A stretch of 32,724 nucleotides of DNA from Gammaproteobacteria bacterium. GTDB taxonomy: Bacteria; Pseudomonadota; Gammaproteobacteria; Xanthomonadales; SZUA-36. Location: contig JAJRYF010000139.1 of NCBI GenBank assembly GCA_024275935.1, forward strand, positions 1 through 32,724. Reading direction: 5' to 3'. Shown in pieces: positions 8,541-17,467 of this stretch. Position numbers and translations under genes: made by a program. The notes beneath the pieces were generated by a model that saw nothing but the letters and a program-made list of their open reading frames with translations, was not told the origin of the DNA and made no database searches. How positions within the stretch are numbered: position 1 is the stretch's first letter; each line of letters opens with the position of its first letter.

Positions 8541-9905
8541 ATGCCGGTTTTCGATAAAATTGTAATCGCCAATCGGGGTGAAATCGCCCTGCGGATTCAG
8601 CGCGCCTGTGAAGCTATGGGAATTAAAACGGTGGCAGTGCACTCTACCACTGACCGCAACCTGAAGCATGTAGCTATGGCTGATGAGTCGGTATGTATTG
8701 GGCCTGCACCATCAATTGATTCCTATCTGAATGTGCCAGCTATTATTGCCGCAGCGGAAGTGACCGATGCGGTAGCAGTGCACCCTGGGTATGGGTTTTT
8801 GGCCGAGAATGCTGATTTTGCTGAGCGTTTAGAAGAAAGCGGCTTTGTATTTATTGGCCCAAGATCAGAAACAATTCGCTTGATGGGCGATAAAGTTTGT
8901 GCCATTCGAGCGATGCAGGAAGCGGGGGTTCCCTGTGTGCCTGGATCAGATGGTCCTTTGGATGATGATGCTGAAAGGAGCATGGCCATAGCGCAGCGAA
9001 TTGGCTACCCGATAATTATTAAGGCCTCAGGTGGCGGCGGTGGCCGGGGTATGCGTGTAGTTAACACCGAAGCTCATCTGATAAACGCTATAACTTTGAC
9101 TCGACAAGAAGCCGGGTCAACTTTTGGTAATCCAGAAGTGTATATGGAAAAGTACCTGCAAAATCCCCGGCATATAGAAATACAGGTGCTTGCCGATACC
9201 CATGGTAATGCCATTCATCTAGGTGAGCGCGATTGTTCTTTGCAGCGTCGCCATCAAAAAGTATTGGAAGAGTCACCAGCGCCGGGGATAAGCGCTGAAC
9301 AGCGTGAAGAAATTGGGGCAGTTTGTGTAGCAGCTTGTAAGCGCATAGACTATCGCGGCGCGGGTACATTTGAATTTTTGTATGATGAAGGTCGCTTCTA
9401 TTTTATCGAAATGAATACTCGAATTCAGGTAGAGCACCCGGTAACCGAGTTGGTAACCGGGGTCGATTTGGTGATCGAGCAAATTCGCATTGCAGCTGGT
9501 GAACCACTGCGCTACACCCAAGCGGATATCCAGATAAAAGGCCACGCCATTGAGTGCCGAATAAACGCTGAGGATGCGGAAACATTTATGCCCTCCCCGG
9601 GCGTGGTTGAGTACTTCCACGCACCTGGTGGCCCGGGTATTCGAGTGGACACACATATTTATGATAACTACCGAATTCCGCCTAATTATGATTCTATGAT
9701 TGGCAAGCTGATTAGTTATGGAGCGGATCGGGAAGAGGCCATTGCCAGGTTGAAAGTAGCGCTGGATGAAATGGTACTTGAGGGCATTAATACCAATGTT
9801 GCCCTGCATAAGTGGGTGCTGCGTGATGTCGGCTTCAAGCGTGGCGGCTTCAATATCCATTATCTGGAAAAACGCCTGACCGAACGCGCCGAAGCTGATC
9901 AGTGA
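8541..9905 (+). CDS. accC: Biotin carboxylase subunit of acetyl-CoA carboxylase
   Basis: A 454-residue ATP-grasp enzyme that carboxylates biotin on AccB using bicarbonate and ATP. It shows [14 protein letters not shown] at residues 6-19, the glycine-rich ATP loop [14 protein letters not shown] at 161-174, [14 protein letters not shown] at 228-241, and [14 protein letters not shown] in the ATP-grasp core. Length fits the family (about 447-450). It starts 1 nt after accB. A hairpin and a 12-bp repeat follow before prmA. Confidence 0.98.
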   Translation: MPVFDKIVIANRGEIALRIQRACEAMGIKTVAVHSTTDRNLKHVAMADESVCIGPAPSIDSYLNVPAIIAAAEVTDAVAVHPGYGFLAENADFAERLEESGFVFIGPRSETIRLMGDKVCAIRAMQEAGVPCVPGSDGPLDDDAERSMAIAQRIGYPIIIKASGGGGGRGMRVVNTEAHLINAITLTRQEAGSTFGNPEVYMEKYLQNPRHIEIQVLADTHGNAIHLGERDCSLQRRHQKVLEESPAPGISAEQREEIGAVCVAACKRIDYRGAGTFEFLYDEGRFYFIEMNTRIQVEHPVTELVTGVDLVIEQIRIAAGEPLRYTQADIQIKGHAIECRINAEDAETFMPSPGVVEYFHAPGGPGIRVDTHIYDNYRIPPNYDSMIGKLISYGADREEAIARLKVALDEMVLEGINTNVALHKWVLRDVGFKRGGFNIHYLEKRLTERAEADQ

Positions 9906-9906
9906 G

Positions 9907-9918
9907 GGAGCCTCTGAT
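9907..9918 (+). repeat. 12-bp repeat GGAGCCTCTGAT, copy 2
   Basis: Second copy of the 12 bases found at 7909-7920, again immediately after a stop codon (accC) and in front of a hairpin. Confidence 0.4.
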
Positions 9919-9931
9919 TTATAGGTTTTGT

Positions 9932-9955
9932 AGGCTGCGTCAAGCTTTGCAGCCT
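9932..9955 (+). terminator. Hairpin between accC and prmA
   Basis: AGGCTGC (9932-9938) and GCAGCCT (9949-9955) form a perfect 7-bp stem with a 10-nt loop. The following sequence is caccgggggtttt, so the T-run is weak. It could attenuate transcription from accBC into prmA or simply be a repeat-derived hairpin. Confidence 0.35.
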
Positions 9956-10003
9956 CACCGGGGGTTTTGGGTTTGTACCAACCCGCTGATTGGTAGTTGA
10001 GGC

Positions 10004-10888
10004 ATGCCTTGGCTAGAAGTAAGTATTCAAATCCGTGATTCCCAGCTTGAGAGCCTGGAAGATCAGTTGCTAGAGCTGGGCGCATTGGCGGTTACCCTTA
10101 CCGATAGCGGTAACCAGCCGGTGCTGGAACCGGCGGTAAATGAAACGCCCCTGTGGCCCCGTATGATAGTTACCGGGCTTTTTGTCGCAGGCACTGCTAG
10201 AGAAGCAATTACAAGCACTTTGAGCAATCTGGATTTTATTCAGCATGCTAGTGATATCAGTTTTGCTGAGCTTGAAGATACCGATTGGGAGCGTAGCTGG
10301 ATGGATCGCTTCAAGGCCATGCAGTTTGGGCAGGATTTATGGATTTACCCCAGTAACTTGCCAGTGCCACCAAACTTAAACGCCACTATTATCAAACTGG
10401 ATCCCGGGTTGGCATTTGGTACCGGCACTCATCCTACCACCGCGCTTTGTCTGGAGTGGATAGATAATCAAGACTTTACCGGAAAAACAGTGGTTGATTA
10501 TGGCTGTGGTTCCGGTATTTTGGCTATTGCTGCGGCGCTGAAAGGGGCGGATAAAGTGTATGCTATTGATAATGACCCGCAGGCCATTCTAGCCACCAAT
10601 GAGAATGCCCGCCGGAATAAAGTGACCGAGCGAGTGGTCACTGGAGTGCCGGATATGGATACTTTTGGGGCTGATATTTTATTGGCGAATATCCTGGCGC
10701 AACCAATTATTGACTTATCCTCGCAACTATTAGGCCGACTAAATAGCAACGGTAAGATTGTGCTTTCAGGTATCCTTGAAGAACAACAACAAGCGGTGTT
10801 AGCGGAATATCAGCGGCACTGCAAATCGCTAGAACTTAAGGTAGCCTCTGGCTGGGTAAGGATAAGTGGGCAAAAAAATGCAAATTGA
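10004..10888 (+). CDS. prmA: Ribosomal protein L11 methyltransferase
   Basis: A 294-residue class I SAM methyltransferase that trimethylates ribosomal protein L11. The N-terminal substrate-recognition domain (1-100, MPWLEVSIQ...) is followed by LDPGLAFGTGTHPTT (132-146), the SAM motif VVDYGCGSGILAIAA (163-177), AIDNDPQA, and LLANILAQPI, all typical of PrmA. Length matches the family. It overlaps the next gene by 11 nt. Confidence 0.96.
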   Translation: MPWLEVSIQIRDSQLESLEDQLLELGALAVTLTDSGNQPVLEPAVNETPLWPRMIVTGLFVAGTAREAITSTLSNLDFIQHASDISFAELEDTDWERSWMDRFKAMQFGQDLWIYPSNLPVPPNLNATIIKLDPGLAFGTGTHPTTALCLEWIDNQDFTGKTVVDYGCGSGILAIAAALKGADKVYAIDNDPQAILATNENARRNKVTERVVTGVPDMDTFGADILLANILAQPIIDLSSQLLGRLNSNGKIVLSGILEEQQQAVLAEYQRHCKSLELKVASGWVRISGQKNAN

Positions 10889-12065
10889 AACATTCACAAC
10901 AACCTCAACTGAAGGACAACTACGGGCCGAGTTGAGAATAGATGAAAGCATCCTCTTTGATCTGGATTTCCAGCTACGGATTCGCAGACAAAATGATGGT
11001 GCAGAGGTATATTCAAACCATATTCGTCAACAAGGAATTGATATCGCCTGGCTGCCGCAGGGTAATTATTCCTTAGATGTCACGCTGGCAAACTTGCCCC
11101 TCCCGGAGGGGGACTATTTTATAGATTTGTTGGCCTGGAGCAATGCCAACGGCCAGGCGATAATGTATGCCGAGTCCAGCCTGGAAGTGCAACTGGCAGG
11201 CAAGCTGCTTCAGAGTGGCATTGCCAAACCAAATTGGCAAATTCATTCGGCTGATTATGATCTCGCACAGTTATCATGGAACAAGCAACATGACGACTGG
11301 TTTTTCCGGCATTTTGATCATGCCTCGCGGGTAATCATTAATATGTTGCTGGGTGATTCACCTAAGTTGCGTGGCAAAATTCTGGATGTAGGCTGTGGTG
11401 ATGGAATTATTGATCTGGCAGTGTTTTTGCGGTGCCAGCCGGAATTGTTAGTAGGGATTGATCCTTTCAAGGGTTTTGAGCGCTTGCCAGAAATTATTGC
11501 TGCCAACCAACTGCCCGCAGAGCTTCTGGATGACCCCAGATTACAGTTCAAAGCTGAAGATGGTAATTCGATTCCCTATGCGGATAATTATTTTGATGTA
11601 GTGCTTTCCTGGGGCTCGTTAGAGCATATAGCTGGCGGTTACCAAAATACATTAAAAGAGATTCAGCGGGTGTTAAAGCCAGGCGGCTTGCTTTTTGTTC
11701 ATCCTGGTCTGTTTTATGGTACGGCGGGAAACCACTTGGGGGAATTCTTTGATGATCCCTTTATTCATTTAAAACTATCGCAGAGTGAGCTAAAAGAGCG
11801 AGTGTTGAGTACTGAGCCAAAGCTAATGGATCGCTCCGGAGACCGGGCTTCAGCCGAACAATACTGGCAGTGGTACACCGAGCTAAACCCGATCAGCGTA
11901 GATGGTTTTGAGCAAGAATTACGCCAAATGGGTTTTGAACCTTGGCGTGTAGCAGTGCGGAGCAACGATATGGTGGAGTACACAGAAGAGCTGCAGCAAT
12001 ACTCTTTTACCGACCTGGCTACCAGTGAGCTGTATTTATCGGCGATAAATAAAAAGCCTGTGTGA
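10878..12065 (+). CDS. SAM methyltransferase with N-terminal Wzt_C-like beta domain
   Basis: A 395-residue protein, not a standard neighbour of prmA. The C-terminal part (about 155-330) is a class I methyltransferase: KILDVGCGDGIIDL (167-180), VGIDPFKGF, and FDVVLSWGSLEHI followed by EIQRVLKPGGLLFVHPG. The N-terminal 110 residues are strand-rich, and NLPLPEGDYFIDLLAWS (72-88) resembles the C-terminal carbohydrate-binding domain of Wzt O-antigen transporters. That suggests a substrate that is a glycan or lipid-linked glycan, but this is inference. The ATG at 10878 overlaps prmA by 11 nt; a GTG at 10866 is an alternative. No polysaccharide genes adjoin it. Confidence 0.75.
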   Translation: MQIETFTTTSTEGQLRAELRIDESILFDLDFQLRIRRQNDGAEVYSNHIRQQGIDIAWLPQGNYSLDVTLANLPLPEGDYFIDLLAWSNANGQAIMYAESSLEVQLAGKLLQSGIAKPNWQIHSADYDLAQLSWNKQHDDWFFRHFDHASRVIINMLLGDSPKLRGKILDVGCGDGIIDLAVFLRCQPELLVGIDPFKGFERLPEIIAANQLPAELLDDPRLQFKAEDGNSIPYADNYFDVVLSWGSLEHIAGGYQNTLKEIQRVLKPGGLLFVHPGLFYGTAGNHLGEFFDDPFIHLKLSQSELKERVLSTEPKLMDRSGDRASAEQYWQWYTELNPISVDGFEQELRQMGFEPWRVAVRSNDMVEYTEELQQYSFTDLATSELYLSAINKKPV

Positions 12066-12107
12066 GGCTGGCTGGGATTACCTAAACCTGGGTTGGTTAT
12101 TTAACAC

Positions 12108-12243
12108 CCCGGAAACCACCTACTCCTCGTCGTCCCGGAACCCACCTACTCTTCGTCATCCCGGAAATGCGAGTAGCATTATCCGGGATCCAGTGTCGCC
12201 GCATGGATTCCGGGTTCGGCTATTCGCCGCCCCGGAACGACGG
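12108..12243. repeat. Intergenic palindromic repeat block (CGTCRTCCCGGAA type)
   Basis: Two 26-bp units starting CCCGGAA and ending TCGTC(G/A)T stand in tandem at 12108-12133 and 12134-12159. They run into a palindromic unit: CGTCGTCCCGG (12128-12138) pairs with CCCGGAACGACG (12231-12242), and inside it ATCCGGGATCCA (12181-12192) pairs with TGGATTCCGGGT (12204-12215). This composition matches the widely spread CCGGAA/CGTCAT palindromic repeats of many proteobacteria. It fills the gap between two convergent methyltransferase genes and may act as a bidirectional transcription stop. Confidence 0.8.
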
Positions 12244-12270
12244 GCGAAAAGGGGGTGTTCTTGCCCAGTG

Positions 12271-13200
12271 CTAAGCAGTACGCTCAATCTCACCCCATTG
12301 CTGGGGATTACCATTCCAGATACCCTCAACAAAAGGTCGGTAAAGCTCGGCCTCGGCAGTATCTTGGTGTTTATTGATAAATTCTATCGCCTCACGCGGA
12401 TGAATTACCCCATAAATAACCGCAATGGTTTGTTCAAACATCTCGCCAAACAGTATTGAGTAGGCAATGGTGTCTTTTTGTTGTTCGATTCGTTGTTGCT
12501 CTCTGGCAATGTTGGCGGCATCCATTTGGTTGGTGGCTATACATTGCACCCATGGTGAATTGCTGAAAGTTTGAATTAGCTCAAAGCCAGCCTTGCGTTG
12601 GTATAACTCAAACTCATCCGGGGTACAAAATTGATTGCGCGAGACATCCTTGCGCACGCTCTGATCGCTGCCAGACCAGTGGTTAACTTCATATTGCCAG
12701 CGTTTCCAGCCTACTGGGTGCGCCAGGTTCCAGGTTTCGATAAAGATCATTCCGCCAGGTTTCAGAACTCGTTTTAACTCTTCAAGATAAAGGTATAAAT
12801 CTTCTTTATCCATATGGCACATAACTGCGATAGAGTAAGCTTTATCTATGCTGTTATCGGCGAGCATTTCTAATGAGGTACGATTTAACTGGTGCAAGCT
12901 GACATTATTTTGATGGGCGGTTCTTTCAGTCGCCCTTGCGATCATTTTTCCGGAAATATCCACGCCGGTCCAGTGCTCGCACACAGCTGCTAATTCGCGA
13001 CCGATACGGGCTACGCCACAGCCTAGTTCGAGCACTCGGTCGTGGGGTTGAATGTCCAGTGCTGCAATTACCTGGGCTGCAGTGAATTGCCCATTGCTTT
13101 GAACAATAGACTCATCCGAACTGCCATCAACTGCGATCAGCGCATCTGCTTGAGAGCCAGCTTTGCTGTCCCACAACTGCTTATAGTTCTCAAACTCCAT
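12271..13200 (-). CDS. Class I SAM-dependent methyltransferase, function unknown
   Basis: A 309-residue methyltransferase. Motif I is [16 protein letters not shown] (55-70), followed by [10 protein letters not shown] and the post-motif [18 protein letters not shown]. The N-terminus ([15 protein letters not shown]) resembles small-molecule methyltransferases that start with a short YxxLWD helix. The substrate cannot be named. The ATG at 13200 overlaps the end of ppa by 11 nt (ATGGAGTTTGA is shared), so translation is probably coupled; longer starts inside ppa are less likely. It is transcribed with ppa. Confidence 0.85.
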   Translation of the reverse strand: MEFENYKQLWDSKAGSQADALIAVDGSSDESIVQSNGQFTAAQVIAALDIQPHDRVLELGCGVARIGRELAAVCEHWTGVDISGKMIARATERTAHQNNVSLHQLNRTSLEMLADNSIDKAYSIAVMCHMDKEDLYLYLEELKRVLKPGGMIFIETWNLAHPVGWKRWQYEVNHWSGSDQSVRKDVSRNQFCTPDEFELYQRKAGFELIQTFSNSPWVQCIATNQMDAANIAREQQRIEQQKDTIAYSILFGEMFEQTIAVIYGVIHPREAIEFINKHQDTAEAELYRPFVEGIWNGNPQQWGEIERTA

Positions 13201-13747
13201 CAGCTGCTGGTTTTTCAAATTGATGGTTACAATTGCTAATCGACTCCACAATCTCTTCACGCGCTGCATCAACCCCTTGCCAGCCGCGAATTTTCACCCA
13301 TTTTCCGCGCTCAAGGTCTTTATAGTGCTGGAAGAAATGTGAAATGGTGTCCAGTAATACATCCGGCAAATCACGCACATCATTAACATCACGATAATAC
13401 CCGGTAACACTGTCTACTGGCACGGCGATAATTTTGGAATCTTCACCGGCCTCATCTTCCATATTAAGTACGCCAACCGGGCGACAGTTGATAATACAGC
13501 CTGGCACTAGCGGCAAAGGCATTACTACCAGCACATCTACAGGGTCACCGTCGCCACAGAGGGTGTGTGGGACATAGCCATAATTACAAGGGTAGTGCAT
13601 CGCGGTTTTAAGCATGCGGTCAACAAAAATAGAACCGGAGTTTTTATCCACTTCATATTTCACCGCTGCGCTGTTCATTGGAATCTCGATGATTACATTT
13701 ATATCATTAGGGACATCCTGCCCGGGCGGAACTAGATTGAAACTCAT
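13190..13747 (-). CDS. ppa: Soluble inorganic pyrophosphatase, family I
   Basis: A 185-residue family I pyrophosphatase that hydrolyses PPi in the cytoplasm. The signature [10 protein letters not shown] holds the metal-binding aspartates; [19 protein letters not shown] near the C-terminus is also typical. The start is the ATG at 13747 ([13 protein letters not shown]); an in-frame extension up to 13855 shows no family similarity. AGGA lies about 9-10 nt upstream. It diverges from hppA, a second, membrane-bound PPi hydrolase, across a 169-bp gap. Confidence 0.97.
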   Translation of the reverse strand: MSFNLVPPGQDVPNDINVIIEIPMNSAAVKYEVDKNSGSIFVDRMLKTAMHYPCNYGYVPHTLCGDGDPVDVLVVMPLPLVPGCIINCRPVGVLNMEDEAGEDSKIIAVPVDSVTGYYRDVNDVRDLPDVLLDTISHFFQHYKDLERGKWVKIRGWQGVDAAREEIVESISNCNHQFEKPAADGV

Positions 13748-13781
13748 TTTGAAAATCCTGGAAAGTACAAATAAGAGGCGA

Positions 13782-13807
13782 ATTATACCGCTTTGCGCGC
13801 AGTTCAA
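13782..13807 (-). promoter_or_regulatory. Candidate promoter of ppa
   Basis: The minus strand has a perfect TATAAT (13787-13782) with TTGAAC (13807-13802) upstream. The spacer is only 14 bp, shorter than the usual 16-18, so the -35 assignment is uncertain. Start of transcription would be near 13775, about 28 nt before ppa. Confidence 0.45.
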
Positions 13808-13916
13808 CCACCTGCCAGCCAGCGTGGGCAGCAGGAAATGCAAGCGGGCACACAATGCAGTACACTATTGCGGTTTACGCAAACAATTAAATAATAACCA
13901 AATACGAGGAGAGGCT

Positions 13917-15929
13917 ATGTCTCAGTTACTAATTCCACCAGTTTTAGGCGTACTCGGCTTGCTAGCAGCGCTAGTAATCTATATAAAGATAAAGAGTTTT
14001 CCAGCCGGCGAAGGCAAGGTTGCTAAGATTGCCGAAAGCATTCATAGAGGTGCTATGGTGTTTATGCGCTGTGAGTACACTATTTTGGCAGGCTTTGCTT
14101 TTGTCATTTCTCTAGCCCTATTCTATTTTTTCCCAGGCTGGCATACAGGTGTAGCATATGTGGCAGGGGCCTTGTGTTCTGCCACTGCAGGCTATATCGG
14201 GATGTATGCTGCAACTAAAGCTAATGTTCGGACAACGGTTGCGGCGGCTGAGAAGGGTCAGGCAGCGGCATTATCGGTGGCCTTCTATGGCGGCTCGGTA
14301 ATGGGTTTGACAGTTGCCGCGATGGGCTTGCTTGGTTTGGGGCTGATGTATTACTTCTTCGGTTCTGACCCGCAACACGCGGAAGCTATTCATGGCTTTG
14401 CCATGGGCGGCTCGACAGTTGCTTTATTCTCTCGTGTTGGTGGTGGTATCTTTACCAAGAGCGCCGATGTTGGCGCCGACCTGGTGGGCAAGATTGAAGC
14501 AGGGATTCCAGAAGATGACCCGCGCAATCCAGGCGTGATTGCCGATAATGTGGGCGATAATGTTGGTGATGTGGCGGGTATGGGTTCGGATATTTTCGAG
14601 TCCTATGTTGGCTCCATGATTGCCACAATTGCGATTGCTGCAGCGGCTCTTGGCTCAAGTTCATTGGGTGCCCAAAGTGATTTAATGTTTATGCCATTGG
14701 CGCTGGCCTCAGTAGGTTTATTGTGTTCGATTCTGGGCATATTGCTGGTACGACTAATGTCTGGCAAGGCACCTGCCGATGCTCTTCGGTATGGTACTTT
14801 TGGTGCCGCAGTATTATTTATTGCCGCAGCGTGGGTAGTTGTTGATCAGTTGGGTGTTTCCTCAGCTGTCTGGTGGTGTGTTGTCGCTGGCGCGGTCGGC
14901 GGTATCGGCATTGGCCTGGTTACAGAGTATTACACTGGTGGCCCGCCGATACGAAAACTTGCCAAAGATGGTGAGACCGGTCCGGCTACAGTGATGATTT
15001 CTGGTCTGGCAACTGGCATGGAGTCAGTGGTTATACCAGTACTGATTATTGCCGGTATTATATTCACTACCTCCGTGTTAATTCCTGAAGCGGGTGCCTA
15101 TGGTGTTGGCATTGCTGCTGTTGGTATGTTGGCAACGGTAGGTATAACGATGGCTATTGATGCCTACGGGCCAGTTGCTGATAACGCTGGTGGCATCGCT
15201 GAGATGGCAGGTTTGGGGCCAGAGGTTAGAGAGATCACTGATGGGCTGGACGAAGTGGGTAACACCACAGCAGCTATCGGTAAAGGCTTCGCTATTGGTG
15301 CCGCAGGCTTGGCCGCATTGGCAATTATTGCAGCTTTCATCGAGACAACCTCGGCGAATATAGAAGGCTTCTCACTGGCGATTAACAACCCTAAAGTGTT
15401 AATGGGAATGTTTATTGGTGGTATCTTCCCATTCCTGGTATCAGCAATAACTATGCGTGCAGTTGGCGATGCAGCCTTTGAGATGATCAAAGAAATCCGC
15501 CGTCAGTTCAAGGAAATCCCTGGGCTTATGGAAGGCACGGCTGATCCTGATAGCGATCGTTGTGTTGATATTGCTACCAATGCAGCTCTTAAGAAGATGA
15601 TGCTGCCAGGTGCGCTGGCAATCTTGGCGCCACCGGTAATTGGTTTTGGTCTTGGCGCAGAAGCGCTTGGCGGTATGCTTGGCGGCGCGCTGATTACCTG
15701 TGTGCTGATGGCTTTGATGATGGCCAATGCAGGTGGCGCTTGGGATAATGCCAAAAAGTATGTTGAAAAAGGCAACTTTGGTGGCAAGGGCTCAGACACC
15801 CATCACGCTGTTGTAGTTGGCGATACTGTTGGTGACCCGTTCAAGGACACCTCAGGGCCGGCAATGAACATTTTGATTAATGTGATGGCAATTGTTAGTT
15901 TGGTGATCGCACCGTTACTGACATATTGA
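13917..15929 (+). CDS. hppA: Membrane-bound ion-pumping pyrophosphatase
   Basis: A 670-residue polytopic membrane enzyme that couples PPi hydrolysis to pumping of H+ or Na+. It has the substrate-site sequences [31 protein letters not shown] (199-218) and [16 protein letters not shown] (416-430). [11 protein letters not shown] has A452 and G455, the pair known for K+-dependent enzymes (K+-independent ones have Lys at the first position). The gate glutamate E228 (GSDIFESY) is in the place used by Na+-pumping and K+-independent types; together these favour a K+-dependent Na+ or Na+/H+ pump. The start at 13917 follows GAGGAGAGG; the upstream in-frame extension runs into ppa and is spurious. A strong terminator follows. 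Confidence 0.95.
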   Translation: MSQLLIPPVLGVLGLLAALVIYIKIKSFPAGEGKVAKIAESIHRGAMVFMRCEYTILAGFAFVISLALFYFFPGWHTGVAYVAGALCSATAGYIGMYAATKANVRTTVAAAEKGQAAALSVAFYGGSVMGLTVAAMGLLGLGLMYYFFGSDPQHAEAIHGFAMGGSTVALFSRVGGGIFTKSADVGADLVGKIEAGIPEDDPRNPGVIADNVGDNVGDVAGMGSDIFESYVGSMIATIAIAAAALGSSSLGAQSDLMFMPLALASVGLLCSILGILLVRLMSGKAPADALRYGTFGAAVLFIAAAWVVVDQLGVSSAVWWCVVAGAVGGIGIGLVTEYYTGGPPIRKLAKDGETGPATVMISGLATGMESVVIPVLIIAGIIFTTSVLIPEAGAYGVGIAAVGMLATVGITMAIDAYGPVADNAGGIAEMAGLGPEVREITDGLDEVGNTTAAIGKGFAIGAAGLAALAIIAAFIETTSANIEGFSLAINNPKVLMGMFIGGIFPFLVSAITMRAVGDAAFEMIKEIRRQFKEIPGLMEGTADPDSDRCVDIATNAALKKMMLPGALAILAPPVIGFGLGAEALGGMLGGALITCVLMALMMANAGGAWDNAKKYVEKGNFGGKGSDTHHAVVVGDTVGDPFKDTSGPAMNILINVMAIVSLVIAPLLTY

Positions 15930-15946
15930 CCAATAAGTTCAGACCA

Positions 15947-15980
15947 AAAAAGCCCGCTGTCGACTGACAGCGGGCTTTTT
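15947..15980. terminator. Strong bidirectional terminator between hppA and nfeD
   Basis: A perfect 10-bp GC-rich stem, GCCCGCTGTC (15952-15961) with GACAGCGGGC (15966-15975), has a 4-nt loop, an A-run before and a T-run after. It can stop hppA transcripts from the left and nfeD transcripts from the right. Confidence 0.93.
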
Positions 15981-15999
15981 ATTTACCTGCAAGGCCGGT

Positions 16000-16446
16000 T
16001 TAAAGCGGCTCTACTACTAATACCACACCTTTGGTATCAACCACTTTTACTTTATCTCCAACCGGTAGATCAGACCCTTGTACCCGCCAGGTTGAGTCAT
16101 CGACTTCAACTTTACCAACGCCATTGACGATGGCCTCCTCCAGTTCGAAAACCCTGCCTATGTATTGCTTTCCCCGTTGATTGAGGAACGGCTGGTCGCT
16201 GGTTGGAGGGTTCTTTTCCCGGTAACGTCGCCACAAGAAGGTGGTTACGATCGACAAGATGGCGAATAATACCAACTGCACCTCGATCGGCATAAACGGC
16301 ACTACCAGTAGTAACAGTCCTACTAGCGCAGCGGCTATACCCATCCACATGAAATAGAAGCTGGGGGCGGTTAATTCAATTATTAACAAAGCCCCGGCGA
16401 CTATCCACCAATGCCAAAAGACAATATCTTGAAAAAATTCCATCAC
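16000..16446 (-). CDS. NfeD family membrane protein (short form)
   Basis: A 148-residue protein with transmembrane segments at about 12-28, 31-50 and 53-70 and a C-terminal OB-fold domain (about 90-148, GRVFELEEAIVNGVGKVEVDD...GDKVKVVDTKG). It is the short NfeD type without the protease domain, which pairs with stomatin/SPFH proteins and is thought to modulate membrane microdomains or quality control. It starts 6 nt after the SPFH gene and the two form an operon. GGGGAAAG precedes the ATG pair; either ATG may be used. Confidence 0.93.
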   Translation of the reverse strand: MMEFFQDIVFWHWWIVAGALLIIELTAPSFYFMWMGIAAALVGLLLLVVPFMPIEVQLVLFAILSIVTTFLWRRYREKNPPTSDQPFLNQRGKQYIGRVFELEEAIVNGVGKVEVDDSTWRVQGSDLPVGDKVKVVDTKGVVLVVEPL

Positions 16447-16452
16447 TTTCCC

Positions 16453-17370
16453 CTATGAGTCCTTACTAAAGGTTTCTTTGGCGATCTCACCAATCCCAGC
16501 CAGGCTACCAAGAACAGCGGTTGCCTCCATTGGTAATAGCAGGGTTTTTTGATTAGGGCTGGTAGCAAATGATTTGAGCGCCTCTACATATTTTTGTGCT
16601 ACAAAATAGTTAACTGCCTGGACATCACCAGCGGCGATTGCGTCTGATACCATTTGGGTGGCTTTGGCTTCAGCCTGAGCTAATCGTTCCCGTGCTTCAG
16701 CGTCACGATAGGCTGCTTCCTGACGGCCTTCGGCTTCCAGAATGGCGGCTTGTTTCTCACCATCAGCTTCCAGAATGGCAGCTTGTTTTACGCCTTCGGC
16801 TTCTAAAATAGTCGCGCGTTTTTCACGCTCGGCTTTCATTTGCCGAGCCATTGATTGCACCATATCTTTTTGTGGAGAAATGTCCTTGATTTCGATCCGC
16901 GTAACTTTCACTCCCCAGGGAGTGGTGGCTTCATCTACTACCGAGAGTAGACGGTGGTTAATGGCATCGCGTTTGGATAAAGACTCGTCCAGATCCATTG
17001 AGCCCAGTACAGTACGAATATTGGTCATAGTTAAATTAAGCACTGCATATTCCAGGTTGTTAACTTCATATGCAGCCTTGGCAGCATCCAGTACCTGATA
17101 AAAGACTACGCCATCTACGGTTAATACAGCGTTGTCTTTAGAGATGACTTCCTGTGAAGGCACATTTAATACCTGTTCCATCATATTAATCTTTCGACCA
17201 ACAGCAAAAATAAACGGTATCATTAAATGGAAGCCCGGTTGGAAGGTGGTTACATAGCGGCCAAAGCGTTCGACTGTATAGGCGAAGCCCTGGCGCACGG
17301 TAATAACCGTTTTGCTCAGAACTACAATTCCAAGTACTACAAAAATTCCTGCCCAAATAAGTGGTGTCAT
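16453..17370 (-). CDS. SPFH/stomatin-like protein (QmcA/YbbK type)
   Basis: A 305-residue stomatin-like protein anchored by one N-terminal helix (4-24). The SPFH domain covers about 25-190 ([24 protein letters not shown], ...[13 protein letters not shown]). A coiled-coil follows with three near-identical 11-residue repeats of the form ILEAxGxxQAA (about 205-237), then an assembly tail. Such proteins form large rings at the membrane and partner with NfeD, encoded directly downstream. It diverges from cmoA. Confidence 0.95.
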   Translation of the reverse strand: MTPLIWAGIFVVLGIVVLSKTVITVRQGFAYTVERFGRYVTTFQPGFHLMIPFIFAVGRKINMMEQVLNVPSQEVISKDNAVLTVDGVVFYQVLDAAKAAYEVNNLEYAVLNLTMTNIRTVLGSMDLDESLSKRDAINHRLLSVVDEATTPWGVKVTRIEIKDISPQKDMVQSMARQMKAEREKRATILEAEGVKQAAILEADGEKQAAILEAEGRQEAAYRDAEARERLAQAEAKATQMVSDAIAAGDVQAVNYFVAQKYVEALKSFATSPNQKTLLLPMEATAVLGSLAGIGEIAKETFSKDS

Positions 17371-17455
17371 AATCGGATCCCCGCGATTTGATGGTTACCA
17401 ATGCACGGAATTGTGCAATGGAAATTCTATCTGGGGCTTAGAGTACTACACAAAG

Positions 17456-17461
17456 TATAAT
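17456..17461 (+). promoter_or_regulatory. TATAAT box 6 nt before the cmoA start
   Basis: A perfect TATAAT ends at 17461, and the cmoA ATG begins at 17468. If it is a working -10 element, transcription starts at or next to the A of the ATG, giving a leaderless mRNA. No Shine-Dalgarno sequence is visible before the ATG, in line with that idea. No good -35 box is seen. Confidence 0.4.
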
Positions 17462-17467
17462 AATGTC

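Noticed and set aside
9273-10085. 270-codon minus-strand frame over accC/prmA
   Set aside because: It is the reverse complement of well-supported accC and prmA and has no recognisable domain.
13614-13916. N-terminal extension of HppA
   Set aside because: The extension overlaps ppa on the other strand, shows no family similarity, and the ATG at 13917 has a strong ribosome site.
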